A stretch of 19,146 bases of DNA from the NCBI GenBank assembly GCA_023428245.1, contig JAEYYX010000043.1, positions 1 to 19,146 of the forward strand. The letters are read 5' to 3'. The position numbers and the translations under genes were made by a program. Shown in pieces: positions 5,100 through 12,942 of this stretch (position 1 is the first letter of the stretch; each line of letters starts with the position of its first letter). The DNA is from Pseudomonadota bacterium (GTDB lineage Bacteria > Myxococcota_A > Polyangia > Polyangiales > Polyangiaceae). The notes below the pieces were generated by a model, which worked only from the letters and a program-made list of their open reading frames with translations, made no database searches and was not told where the DNA came from.

Positions 5100-7202
5100 A
5101 TGAATACGATCCTGATGTCGATCTTCGGGGCGCTGGCCCTCTTGATGGTGGTCGGCGGCCTAGCATCGCGGCCGCTCCGCGGGCGTCTGTGGGCTGGCGC
5201 GGTCGCCTCGGTGTGCGCGGCGCTCGGTGCGCGCAGTGACTCGTTCTGGACGATGGTGAGCTTCGGGCTCATCACGCTCTACTTTCTGATCCTAGTGATG
5301 CCCTCGGGCGACGTGCGCTGGCGCGCCCGCTTTGGCGTCGTGCAGGTCGTGACGCTCCTCGCGCTGATCGTACTCTTGCCGACGATCCACAATCTCACGG
5401 ACGGCAAGATCCCGGTCCACCCCTATATCCTTGAGCGTGTGGGTCCGCGGCTTGTCGCGGGCCTCGATATTCGAGGCGGTCTTCGCCTCGTCTATACGGT
5501 CGACGTCGCCGAAGCGATCAAGGACAAGCGCAACGTCTACTACGAGGACATGCGCAAAGAACTCGCGCGCCTCTACGCCGATCATAGCGGCGACGAGTCT
5601 CCGACCGAGGAGACGCTCGCCAAGCTGCGCGAGAAAGTCGAGCTCGAGAAGCCCCGCGATCGCACGAACACGATCGTCCTCCGGCTCAAGCCCGGGACCG
5701 ACGCCGGCAAGATCGACGCGCGCTTCCGCTCTCTCTTCCAGCCGGACGTCGAGGTCCATAAGCCCGCTGACTCGACCTTCGAATTCACGATCCGCGAGGC
5801 CGCTGAAACCGCCATCCGTGAGCGCGCCGTCGCTCAGGCCAAGGACATCATCCTGCGCCGCGTCGACGCTCTGGGTCTTCGGGAAGCCTCAGTCTCGACC
5901 CGCGCCGAGGACATCATCGTTGAGGTGCCCGGTGAGGACGAAAAGGCCTTCGCCGAGATCCGCGAGCTCATCAGCCAGACGGCTCGCCTCGAGTTCAAGA
6001 TGGTGGATGACGCTTCGCGCTTCTTCCAGGACTTGAGTCGGACTGTGACAGACGACAGCCTTCCCGAGGGCCTCGAGTTCCGACAAGAACGAGTCTCTCT
6101 CGGCCAGGACAGCAATGGAGAGCGCCTCACGGGGGTGTCGACCTACGCGCACCTGCCGATCAAACCGGGCCAGAAGAAAGAAGAGTGCTTCCAAACCCTG
6201 AAGGCATGGGCCAGCACGCTGAGCCTGCCTGAGGAGCGCGAGGTGGGCGTGGAGCTCGAGCGGGAGCTCGACGAGAGCACGCTGCAGGAATCCGAGGTCG
6301 GCTGCCGCACCATGTTGCTCATGAGCCGCGCGGACATCACCGGCGACATGATCCGCGACGCTGCCGCGACGCCTGACCAAGGTTCGAATCGTATCGGCGC
6401 CGGCTGGCTCGTGCAGCTCAGCTTCACCGATCAGGGCGGCAAGATCTTCGATCGCATCACCGGCTCAAACATCGGTCGCCGCTTCGCAATCATCCTCGAC
6501 GGTAAGATCGAGAGCGCTCCGACGATCCAGTCGCGCATCTCCGGCGGTTCCGGCGTCATCACCATGGGCTCTCAGGACCCGGAGGTTCAGCTTCGCGACT
6601 CCCGGAAGCTCGAGCTGGTGCTTCGCTCCGGTGCTCTCCCGGCGCCGATCTCGCCGACCAACGAGCAGCGCATTGGTCCTTCGCTCGGTCGCGATTCAAT
6701 CGTGCTCGGTCTCCAAGGCGCCGCCGGCGGCGGTCTCTTGGTCGTCATCTTCATGGCCATCTACTACAGCTGGGCTGGGGTGATCGCGAACATGGCGGTC
6801 GGCTTGAATCTCTTCCTCCAGCTCGCGATCCTGGCCTCGTTCGGCGCTTCGATGACGCTGCCCGGTATCGCCGGTCTCGCGCTCACGATCGGTATGAGCG
6901 TCGACGCCAACGTGCTCATTACGGAGCGTATGCGTGAAGAAGCACGCGAGGCACGAAGTCCGCGGGCGATCGTCGAGGTCGCTTACGACAAAGCTTTCAG
7001 CGCCATCATCGACGGCCAGCTCACTACGGTCATCGCCGGCGCGGTCCTGGCCCAGTACGGGACGGGTCCTGTCAAAGGCTTCGCCGTGACGCTCATGGTC
7101 GGTGTGCTCTGCAGCATCTTCACGGGCGTCTTTGTGACCCACGTGGTGTTCGACTGGTGGGTTCGAAATTTGGGCAAGAAGGGGAAGCTCTCACTCGGCT
7201 GA
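5100..7202 (+). CDS. secD: protein translocase subunit SecD, with extra N-terminal membrane segments
   Basis: SecD and SecF use the proton gradient to pull preproteins out of SecYEG on the periplasmic side. The P1 domain opens at AGLDIRGG (residues 120-127). It continues with DIILRRVDALGL and VEVPG, and reaches SAPTIQSRISGG before the C-terminal membrane bundle of six helices. GMSVDANVLITER (from residue 598) includes the aspartate (D602) needed for proton coupling. The length is 700, against 615 in E. coli. The surplus is partly N-terminal: three or four hydrophobic stretches (about 1-22, 31-43, 50-67 and 78-96) precede P1, where most SecD proteins have one. Part is in the periplasmic domain, where C363 and C402 could form a disulfide. 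The ATG at 5100 is 6 bp after yajC. Confidence 0.96.
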   Translation: MNTILMSIFGALALLMVVGGLASRPLRGRLWAGAVASVCAALGARSDSFWTMVSFGLITLYFLILVMPSGDVRWRARFGVVQVVTLLALIVLLPTIHNLTDGKIPVHPYILERVGPRLVAGLDIRGGLRLVYTVDVAEAIKDKRNVYYEDMRKELARLYADHSGDESPTEETLAKLREKVELEKPRDRTNTIVLRLKPGTDAGKIDARFRSLFQPDVEVHKPADSTFEFTIREAAETAIRERAVAQAKDIILRRVDALGLREASVSTRAEDIIVEVPGEDEKAFAEIRELISQTARLEFKMVDDASRFFQDLSRTVTDDSLPEGLEFRQERVSLGQDSNGERLTGVSTYAHLPIKPGQKKEECFQTLKAWASTLSLPEEREVGVELERELDESTLQESEVGCRTMLLMSRADITGDMIRDAAATPDQGSNRIGAGWLVQLSFTDQGGKIFDRITGSNIGRRFAIILDGKIESAPTIQSRISGGSGVITMGSQDPEVQLRDSRKLELVLRSGALPAPISPTNEQRIGPSLGRDSIVLGLQGAAGGGLLVVIFMAIYYSWAGVIANMAVGLNLFLQLAILASFGASMTLPGIAGLALTIGMSVDANVLITERMREEAREARSPRAIVEVAYDKAFSAIIDGQLTTVIAGAVLAQYGTGPVKGFAVTLMVGVLCSIFTGVFVTHVVFDWWVRNLGKKGKLSLG

Positions 7203-7210
7203 GCGCGCTC

Positions 7211-7215
7211 GGAGG
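7211..7215 (+). promoter_or_regulatory. ribosome binding site that fixes the secF start
   Basis: GGAGG lies 7 nt before ATG at 7223. The frame is open to an in-frame ATG at 7157 inside secD, but the strong site shows that MNIFPVGTVWDF is the true N-terminus. Confidence 0.8.
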
Positions 7216-7222
7216 AAAAGCG

Positions 7223-8416
7223 ATGAATATCTTTCCCGTAGGTACTGTTTGGGACTTCATGAAGAACCGGACCCTCTTCATGGGGATCAGCCTGGTCGCA
7301 ACGATTGGTTCGCTCGTTGTCCTCGTCTATCCCGGTCCTCGCCTCGGCACGGATTTCCTTGGGGGTACCGAGGTCGAGCTCGCCTTTGAAAAAGAGGTCA
7401 CCCCGGCCCAGATCCGCGACGCCGTAACGGCGGGCGGACTGTCGTCCCCGGACGTCATCCGCGTCGAAGACCCGAAGAACCCGCACCGCTATCTGATCCG
7501 CGTACAGGATGTCTCCGAGGTTTCACCGGAAACCGTGGAGCTGATCGAAAAGAGGCTGTGCCTCGGCGATGTGGCAAACGATTGCCCTGTGGGCGCGACG
7601 GAGGTCAAGGTGAGCCCCGGCGGTGAGAAGATCACCGCCCGCTTCGAGGCTCTTCCCGAGATGAGCTGGGTTCGTGAGCGCCTCACCGGCATTTCCGGCA
7701 TCGTGCTCAAGAGTGGCGATTCGAACCCTAGCGTCCAGAACGCCCGGGATTTCCGGGTCGAGATCGCACTCGAGAGCCGCGGTGACCAGCTCATGGCCGC
7801 GCTCCGCAAGGGCCTGCCTGAGGGAAGTGTTCCGAGCGACGCGCTCCGCACCGAGTGGATCGGTCCGAAAGCCGGCAAGCAGCTGCGCGACTCAGCAATC
7901 AAGAGCGTCGTGCTCGCCCTCGTTTTCATCACGGCGTACGTGGCGATCCGCTTCGATCTCCGCTTCGCGCCTGGAGGCGTGGTCGCCCTCGCCCATGACG
8001 CGATCGTGACGCTCGGTGTGCTCACTGTCTTCGGCTACGAGCTGAACCTGACCACGGTCGCAGCCATCCTCACGATCATTGGTTTCTCCATCAACGACAC
8101 CGTGGTCGTCTACGACCGCGTGCGCGAGAACATGAGCAAGCTGCGTGGTTCGTCCATGTACCACATGATCAACGTGAGCCTTTCGGAAACGATGAACCGA
8201 ACCATCATCACCTCAGGTACGGCCATCTTGGCGTTGCTCTGCTTCTTCATCTGGGGAACCGGCGTCCTGAAAGAGTTCGCCCTGACTCTCATCATCGGCA
8301 TGCTCGCGGGTGTTTACTCGTCGATCTACGTCGCCCTCCCGCTCACCGAGATCCTCGACAAGAAGTTCTTTGCCCAAGGCAAAGGTGGCCCGAAGAAGGG
8401 TCCGGCGGCCGCTTAA
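7223..8416 (+). CDS. secF: protein translocase subunit SecF
   Basis: SecF is the partner of SecD in the proton-driven step of Sec export. The 397-residue protein starts with a short cytoplasmic piece and a membrane helix (TLFMGISLVATIGSLVVLVY). The family motif GTDFLGGTEVEL opens the periplasmic P4 domain, and five membrane helices follow. The conserved IGFSINDTVVVYDRVREN includes D292 in the proton path. At 397 residues it is longer than the E. coli protein (323). The extra length lies in the periplasmic domain, which carries two close cysteines (C113 and C121). The start is 20 bp after the secD stop with a strong GGAGG. The C-terminal KKGPAAA tail is basic. Confidence 0.96.
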   Translation: MNIFPVGTVWDFMKNRTLFMGISLVATIGSLVVLVYPGPRLGTDFLGGTEVELAFEKEVTPAQIRDAVTAGGLSSPDVIRVEDPKNPHRYLIRVQDVSEVSPETVELIEKRLCLGDVANDCPVGATEVKVSPGGEKITARFEALPEMSWVRERLTGISGIVLKSGDSNPSVQNARDFRVEIALESRGDQLMAALRKGLPEGSVPSDALRTEWIGPKAGKQLRDSAIKSVVLALVFITAYVAIRFDLRFAPGGVVALAHDAIVTLGVLTVFGYELNLTTVAAILTIIGFSINDTVVVYDRVRENMSKLRGSSMYHMINVSLSETMNRTIITSGTAILALLCFFIWGTGVLKEFALTLIIGMLAGVYSSIYVALPLTEILDKKFFAQGKGGPKKGPAAA

Positions 8417-10060
8417 GTGGCTTCGGGCAGTCCTCCGCCCAAACTCCGCTCGAGGACAATAGGCCTCTGGCTCGAGGCGCGCGGAGTTCGGCAAGAAGGA
8501 GCCGAGTGGGATCGATACATCGCGCCGCGCCTGGCGCATCTGACCAGGCCGGACGCGATGGCGGATCGGGAGCGGGCGGTGACTCGCATCAGCGAAGCGC
8601 TGACGCGCGGCGAGACGATCGTCGTCTTCGGCGACTATGATTGCGACGGGATGACCGCGACAGCCATCCTGAGCGATGGTTTGCGGAAGTTGGGCGCGCG
8701 GCGGGTCGTGCCGATCTTGGCGAGCCGTTTCAGCGGGGGTTACGGGCTTTCCGGGGCGGCTCTCGAGCGTGTCTTCGAGGCAGATCCGGGCCTTGTCATC
8801 ACGTGTGATTGTGGCTCTTCGGACCACGTCACCTTACGCCAAATTCAGCAGCGCGGACTCGACGCGATCGTCATCGATCACCACCTCGTTCCCGAAGAAG
8901 CCCTACCGGCCTTCGCGTTTCTGAATCCGCATCGCCCCGAGTGTGGCTTCCCTTACAAGGGGCTCGCTTCCTGTGGGCTCGCGCTGAGCGTCCTCGCCGG
9001 AGTGCGCACGAAGCTCGAGCGCACTCTCGACGTGCGCGACTGGCTCGACCTCGTTGCGATCGGAACCATCGCGGACGTCGCGCCCCTCACCGGAGACAAT
9101 CGAGTCCTGACGCGCGCCGGGCTCAGCTTGCTCGCCGAGGGGAAGCGGGTTGGCTTGCGGGCTCTCTTCGATGTGATCGGGATCGAAGCGGGACGGCGCC
9201 TTTCGGCGAGTGATGTCTCGTTCCGCATCGCGCCCCGATTGAATGCGCCAGGGCGCCTGGGTTCCGCCGAGATCGTGCTCGACCTCTTACTCGAGACGGA
9301 TATGGCTCGCGCCCGCGAGCTCGCTTTGGCCATCGAGTCCCAGTGTCAGGCGCGTCGCATCGAGCAGGACAAGATCCTGACCGAAGCAGAGGAAATGATC
9401 GCGGAGGCTGGGCAAGAGAGCGCCCTCGTTCTCGGCAAAGAAGGCTGGAATCACGGCATCGTGGGCATCGTGGCGGGACGGCTCGCGGACCAGAAGGGCC
9501 TGCCGACGGTAGTAGTGGGCTTCGAAGGAGAGGTCGGTAGAGGCTCGGTGCGCGGCCCCGCGGGCTTCCCGTTATTTGATGTCGTGTCCGCCTGCCAGGG
9601 ACATCTCGAGCGCTTCGGAGGACATCAAGCGGCGCTCGGGCTCGAGGTGCGCAAAGAGAATCTCGAGGCCCTCCGAAGAAAGTTTATCGCTGTTTGTGAG
9701 AGCTATACCGACTACGAGAAGCCTCTCGCCGAAGAGCCGCTCTTGGTTGCGCCGGAAGATCGGCTCGGGGACGTCTTCGAAGATCTGTGTCTGCTCGAAC
9801 CTTGCGGTGAAGCAAACCCGCGCCCGACTCTCGGGGTAGAGGGTGAGATTCTCTCGGCTCGCTCCGTGAAGGGGGGGCACTTGAAGCTCGAGCTCCGGCT
9901 TCCGAGCGGAGCGCGCGTGACGGCCTTTGGGCCTGGTCTCGGGGCGCAGGCGGGCGAGCTCACCGGGCGCGCCCGGCTCGCCTGTGAGCTCCGAGAGAAC
10001 CATTTCCTCGGCTCGACGAACGTCGAGCTCTTGGTCCGCGAGTTGCCTGTGCTCCTTTAA
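8417..10060 (+). CDS. recJ: single-stranded-DNA-specific exonuclease RecJ
   Basis: RecJ degrades single-stranded DNA 5' to 3' in recombination and mismatch repair. The 547-residue protein (E. coli 577) has the DHH-family order. Motif I is FGDYDCDGMTATA (71-83), then RFSGGYGLS, TCDCGSSD (D131), IDHH (153-156) and IGTIADVAPLTGDN (D220). RIAPRLNAPGRLG precedes the DHHA1 domain with GWNHGIVGIVAGRL, GRGSVRG and FGGHQAALGLEV. All metal-binding Asp/His positions appear intact. The GTG at 8417 directly abuts the secF stop TAA, so translation probably depends on coupling; no good Shine-Dalgarno is visible. The secDF-recJ neighbourhood is known from other bacteria. The stop codon sits inside a 14-bp palindrome. 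Confidence 0.95.
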   Translation: MASGSPPPKLRSRTIGLWLEARGVRQEGAEWDRYIAPRLAHLTRPDAMADRERAVTRISEALTRGETIVVFGDYDCDGMTATAILSDGLRKLGARRVVPILASRFSGGYGLSGAALERVFEADPGLVITCDCGSSDHVTLRQIQQRGLDAIVIDHHLVPEEALPAFAFLNPHRPECGFPYKGLASCGLALSVLAGVRTKLERTLDVRDWLDLVAIGTIADVAPLTGDNRVLTRAGLSLLAEGKRVGLRALFDVIGIEAGRRLSASDVSFRIAPRLNAPGRLGSAEIVLDLLLETDMARARELALAIESQCQARRIEQDKILTEAEEMIAEAGQESALVLGKEGWNHGIVGIVAGRLADQKGLPTVVVGFEGEVGRGSVRGPAGFPLFDVVSACQGHLERFGGHQAALGLEVRKENLEALRRKFIAVCESYTDYEKPLAEEPLLVAPEDRLGDVFEDLCLLEPCGEANPRPTLGVEGEILSARSVKGGHLKLELRLPSGARVTAFGPGLGAQAGELTGRARLACELRENHFLGSTNVELLVRELPVLL

Positions 10061-10065
10061 AGGAG
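10052..10065. repeat. 14-bp perfect palindrome over the recJ stop codon
   Basis: CTCCTTTAAAGGAG is its own reverse complement and contains the recJ TAA. It could be an operator-like site, or chance. The AGGAGG it contains directly abuts an ATG at 10067, too close for normal initiation. Confidence 0.5.
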
Positions 10066-10310
10066 GATGGGCGAAGGCGCGCATGGGGCGGTGACACTTG
10101 CTCTGCTTCTCCGCGGGGGCGCCCCGTTCGGGGGCAATCAAGGCGGCTTTGGCACAGTGGGCCAAGAGCGCTGACAGAATGGTCCGGGGGACGCCCCCTC
10201 GACCCTTTCGCTTTCCTCACTCGCCAGCACGCGGAAGCCGGGCTTTGCCCACCGATCGGGACGGTCGTCACCGGGCTGTGAGTGGTATAGGATTTGCTCG
10301 AGGCTGAACC

Positions 10311-11030
10311 ATGGCACGAGCACCCCGCACCTACCGCGCTCCGATCGTCGTCACTCTGGCCGCGGCTCTAGTACCCGCCTGCGGCTCAACCACAACCGAT
10401 GACGCCGATGGTCCGGGGGCGGGTGGGGCTGCCTCGGGAGGGCGGACGAGCTCGGGCGGTCGCAGCAGCGGAGGGAGCGGCGAGATTGCGACTGGCGGCA
10501 AGGGAAGCGGTGGAGCGGCTACGGGTGGTCTTGGCGGAGACACCGTGAGCGGAGGCTCAGGGGGGGCCATCTCGATCCCGAGCTGTCCTGAAGACTACTT
10601 CTTTCCTTCAGTGTCCTGTGTGCCAGGAGTGCGCTGCGCCATGGTCACCGATTGCACGTCGGGGGAAGAGCGTTCTTTTGAGTTCACGTGCAACGCCACG
10701 GGCGACTCGTTCAGGTTCCAGCCTCCCGGGAACTGTGAAAACCCGTACGAGTATTGTGAGGGAAATGGGAACGCGCTCTGCGTCGACGAGACCTGGCTCT
10801 ATCAGGGTCAAGGGGGAAATCCTCCAGCGCCTTGTCCTCTCGAGCTTCCTGATGAAGGAGCTGACTGCAACGCAGGGGCGGGCTTTGGTGCGGACCGCGA
10901 CGCTTGTGGGTATCCCTGCGGAGACGCATGGACGGTGACAGGCTGTGTCGCGAGCGGAGATCCCCCTTTTGGTCCCGGGAGCTGGGTGAGTGACGGAGCT
11001 TGCGCGGCCGGAGGAGCGGGCGGCGATTGA
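10311..11030 (+). CDS. Cys-rich secreted lipoprotein with Gly/Ser linker
   Basis: The 239-residue product starts with a signal peptide (APIVVTLAAALVPAC) whose lipobox places the lipidated cysteine at 24. A Gly/Ser/Thr-rich linker (about 36-88) follows. The rest is a cysteine-rich globular part with paired motifs such as CPEDYFFPSVSC and CPLELPDEGADCNAGAG. It ends in a CGYPCGDAWTVTGC segment. This architecture is frequent among Polyangia surface lipoproteins of unknown role. A GAGG 7 nt before the ATG supports the start. Its TGA overlaps the TTG start of the next gene (TTGA), so the two are translationally coupled. No enzyme motif is visible. A role in binding or surface display is only a guess. 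Confidence 0.85.
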   Translation: MARAPRTYRAPIVVTLAAALVPACGSTTTDDADGPGAGGAASGGRTSSGGRSSGGSGEIATGGKGSGGAATGGLGGDTVSGGSGGAISIPSCPEDYFFPSVSCVPGVRCAMVTDCTSGEERSFEFTCNATGDSFRFQPPGNCENPYEYCEGNGNALCVDETWLYQGQGGNPPAPCPLELPDEGADCNAGAGFGADRDACGYPCGDAWTVTGCVASGDPPFGPGSWVSDGACAAGGAGGD

Positions 11031-11734
11031 GCGAGCTTTCGGACGCTGCTGAGCCGACCGAGGCAGTGCGGGTCGAGTGGACGCGGCGCATCGAGGCCGA
11101 ATACCGCTCGAGCGCCCACTCTCAGCACCTCACCCTCTGGCTCATCCAACTGGGCGCCCCGAGGGAACTCATCGACGACGGCCTCCGTATCGTCCAAGAT
11201 GAGCTCGATCACGCCGAGCTCTCGGCCGACGTGGCCCACGAGGCGGGCTCTCAGGTCGCGCCCGCGATTGTCCAAGAAGATCTTCTTCTGAAGGCGCCAG
11301 CGGGGCCCCTGGAGGAGCGAACTCTCTTTGCGACGCTTGAGGTCTTTTGCCTGGGCGAGACCGTGGCCGTGCCGCTCTTCACGGAGCTCCGCCGCGCTTG
11401 CTCGGTCCCGGTCGCGCGCCGCGCTCTCGATCGGGTCCTGCGCGACGAGGTCCGCCACCGCCAGTTTGGCTGGGACTTGCTCGATTATCTCCTCGAGACG
11501 CGGCCCTCGCTCCGCGAGACTGGTCGTCGCATCTTGCCGCTACTGTTGACCGGACTCACGAAGCGCTACGGGAGTAGCGCGAGCGCCCTCGTCTTGCCCG
11601 AAGAGCGAGCCTGGGGCCTGATGGCCCCAGGCTCGTACCGTGAGATTCTCGAGGCGACGTTCGAGAAAGAGTACAAGCCGCGCTTCCGCGAACGCGGTCT
11701 TTGGCCCGAGTTGAATAGCTCGGGCGAGGAGTGA
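11027..11734 (+). CDS. ferritin-like di-iron protein
   Basis: The 235-residue, mainly helical protein has two ExxH motifs of the ferritin-like fold: DELDHAEL (E59, H62) and DEVRHRQF (E141, H144). Glutamates in helix 1 (RIEAEYRSSAHSQH) and helix 3 (TLEVFCLGETVAVPLF) complete a plausible di-iron site. Members of this fold store iron or carry out oxidations. The substrate here cannot be read from the sequence. I take TTG at 11027 as the start, because it overlaps the TGA of the lipoprotein gene, gives the natural N-terminus MSELSDAAEP, and has GGAGGA 11 nt upstream. A TTG at 11000 would add nine Arg/Gly-rich residues. No signal peptide is visible, so the protein is cytoplasmic while its co-translated neighbour is exported. 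Confidence 0.85.
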   Translation: MSELSDAAEPTEAVRVEWTRRIEAEYRSSAHSQHLTLWLIQLGAPRELIDDGLRIVQDELDHAELSADVAHEAGSQVAPAIVQEDLLLKAPAGPLEERTLFATLEVFCLGETVAVPLFTELRRACSVPVARRALDRVLRDEVRHRQFGWDLLDYLLETRPSLRETGRRILPLLLTGLTKRYGSSASALVLPEERAWGLMAPGSYREILEATFEKEYKPRFRERGLWPELNSSGEE

Positions 11735-11746
11735 TAGAAGCAAAAA

Positions 11747-12106
11747 GTGTCGTCGTTCGATTTCGGCAAGTCGCTGAAGCGAGCTCGGGAGCGTTTTCAA
11801 AAGCCCGAGCCGCGGGCGCCTCGCCTCGCGCGAAAGAACACAAAGATCCCGAGCTTCTCGGCGGGATTGCTGCCTCTCGAGGTCCGGGATTCTCTGTACA
11901 ACCTAGGGCTCCGAGAGAACTCGCGTCGAACGGTGCCGGGCGATCAGATCGCCTTCTATTGTTTCAACTACGGGAGCCCGAGGGCCTTGAGTTTCGCTGC
12001 CGGACTTCCGACAAGCTGTCTCAGGAGCGCCTTGGGACGACCCGGATTTCGTCCGAAGAGTCGAGCTCTCCTCGAGGCAGTTCTGAAGTTCCGCGAGGAC
12101 GAGTGA
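11747..12106 (+). CDS. small basic protein with HTH-like C-terminal half
   Basis: This 119-residue product starts with GTG 12 bp after the ferritin-like gene and has only a weak GAAG in front. The N-terminal 35 residues are Arg/Lys-rich (KSLKRARERFQ, RLARKNTK). Residues about 78-117 (SPRALSFAAGLPTSCLRSALGRPG, then KSRALLEAVL) have the spacing of a LacI/XRE-type helix-turn-helix: AxxAGLPxxxLRxAL, then a Pro/Gly turn and a final helix. This is my reading by eye, not a profile match. The stop TGA overlaps the GTG start of the nucleotidyltransferase (GTGA), so the two are made together. A DNA-binding partner or antitoxin role is inferred from this layout. Confidence 0.7.
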   Translation: MSSFDFGKSLKRARERFQKPEPRAPRLARKNTKIPSFSAGLLPLEVRDSLYNLGLRENSRRTVPGDQIAFYCFNYGSPRALSFAAGLPTSCLRSALGRPGFRPKSRALLEAVLKFREDE

Positions 12107-12798
12107 GTCGCTTACCCCTCGAGGTCATCCCAGCGGTCGTCGCCAAGGCAGTTCAGAGCGAAGACTATTGGTTCTTGATAGGAGGGCAGGCCGTTCGGTG
12201 CTTCGTGCCTTACCGTCCGACCCACGACGTCGATTTCGGGGTGAGCAAGCGGTCTCAGTTGAAGCGGCTTCTCCGGCGACTCGAGCAAGCAGGTCAGGTC
12301 GCCCTCATCGAGAAGAGCGCCGATACAATTCACCTCACATTCGAGGGCGTGGATATCTCGATCTTTCTCTTGCCGGAGCTCGCTGCGCACGCTGAAAATC
12401 GAGCGCTCACCGTGAACGGGCTTTTGGCGACGAAGGCTCACGCGATCCTGGACCGTGGAGCCAGGCGCGACTTCTTTGATCTCTACGTGCTGCTCGAGAC
12501 CCATCAAATGGGTCTCGGTGATGTTCTTCGGGCTCTCACTGAGGTCTATGGGGAGCCAGTGAACCAGGGGCTCATGCTCAGGGCCCTTGGCTATTTCGAG
12601 GACGCCGCGGCCGAGGCGCCCCTTCCCGGCGAGGGGCGAGGCGATTTCAAGGTTGTGCAGGAGTTCTTTCAGCGTGCGCTTGGGGCGCTCGTCGTTCCTC
12701 CTCGTCAGGGCTTGAAGATTCAAGCCAAGAGCTCGCTCGCACCGCGCCCGCCCCGTGCGAAGAAGACTGTAGTGGATCCGAAGAGGAAGCGCAGTTGA
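12103..12798 (+). CDS. AbiEii-like nucleotidyltransferase
   Basis: The 231-residue protein shows the DNA polymerase beta-type fold signature: WFLIGGQAV (27-31 GGQAV), RPTHDVDFGV with the metal-binding pair D42 and D44, and a later strand VDISIFLL (D84). The downstream ATKAHAILDRGARRDFFDLYVLLE matches the K...R.KD.xDLY pattern of the AbiEii/AbiGii toxin and related nucleotidyltransferase families. These transfer nucleotides to RNA or protein. AbiEii toxins are paired with an upstream AbiEi regulator. Here the upstream partner is shorter and does not obviously resemble AbiEi. The C-terminal 30 residues are Lys/Arg-rich (PPRAKKTVVDPKRKRS). The GTG start overlaps the preceding stop by 4 nt. It might instead be a non-toxic nucleotidyltransferase. 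Confidence 0.82.
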   Translation: MSRLPLEVIPAVVAKAVQSEDYWFLIGGQAVRCFVPYRPTHDVDFGVSKRSQLKRLLRRLEQAGQVALIEKSADTIHLTFEGVDISIFLLPELAAHAENRALTVNGLLATKAHAILDRGARRDFFDLYVLLETHQMGLGDVLRALTEVYGEPVNQGLMLRALGYFEDAAAEAPLPGEGRGDFKVVQEFFQRALGALVVPPRQGLKIQAKSSLAPRPPRAKKTVVDPKRKRS

Positions 12799-12847
12799 AA
12801 CTGAGAGCGAAGTGGGCGCTGGTGAGTGCAGGAGAAGGCTCGGCCGG

Positions 12848-12892
12848 GCTCATTCGGAGGTGATGGACCGGGGCCAAAAACACCGAATGAGC
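12848..12892. repeat. 10-bp inverted repeat between convergent genes
   Basis: GCTCATTCGG (12848-12857) and CCGAATGAGC (12883-12892) are perfect reverse complements, 25 bp apart. They lie downstream of both the nucleotidyltransferase (+) and the DUF1592 gene (-). The long loop makes this less typical as a terminator. It could protect the 3' end of the mRNA. Confidence 0.6.
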
Positions 12893-12906
12893 TTCGGAAC
12901 CGAAAC

Positions 12907-12933
12907 GGGTGGGCTTTTCGAGCGAGCCCACCC
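12907..12933. terminator. hairpin terminator between convergent operons
   Basis: GGGTGGGCT (12907-12915) pairs perfectly with AGCCCACCC (12925-12933) around a 9-nt loop, only 9 bp beyond the DUF1592 stop. There is no long T-run on either side (GTTTC on the minus strand), so termination may depend on stem strength or Rho. Confidence 0.6.
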
Positions 12934-12942
12934 TGAGCGCTC

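Noticed and set aside
10067..10174. A 35-codon frame beginning at ATG 10067 right after AAAGGAGG
   Set aside because: The Shine-Dalgarno directly abuts the ATG with no spacing, the translated product is Gly-rich and resembles nothing, and the AAAGGAGG is explained by a palindrome at the recJ stop.
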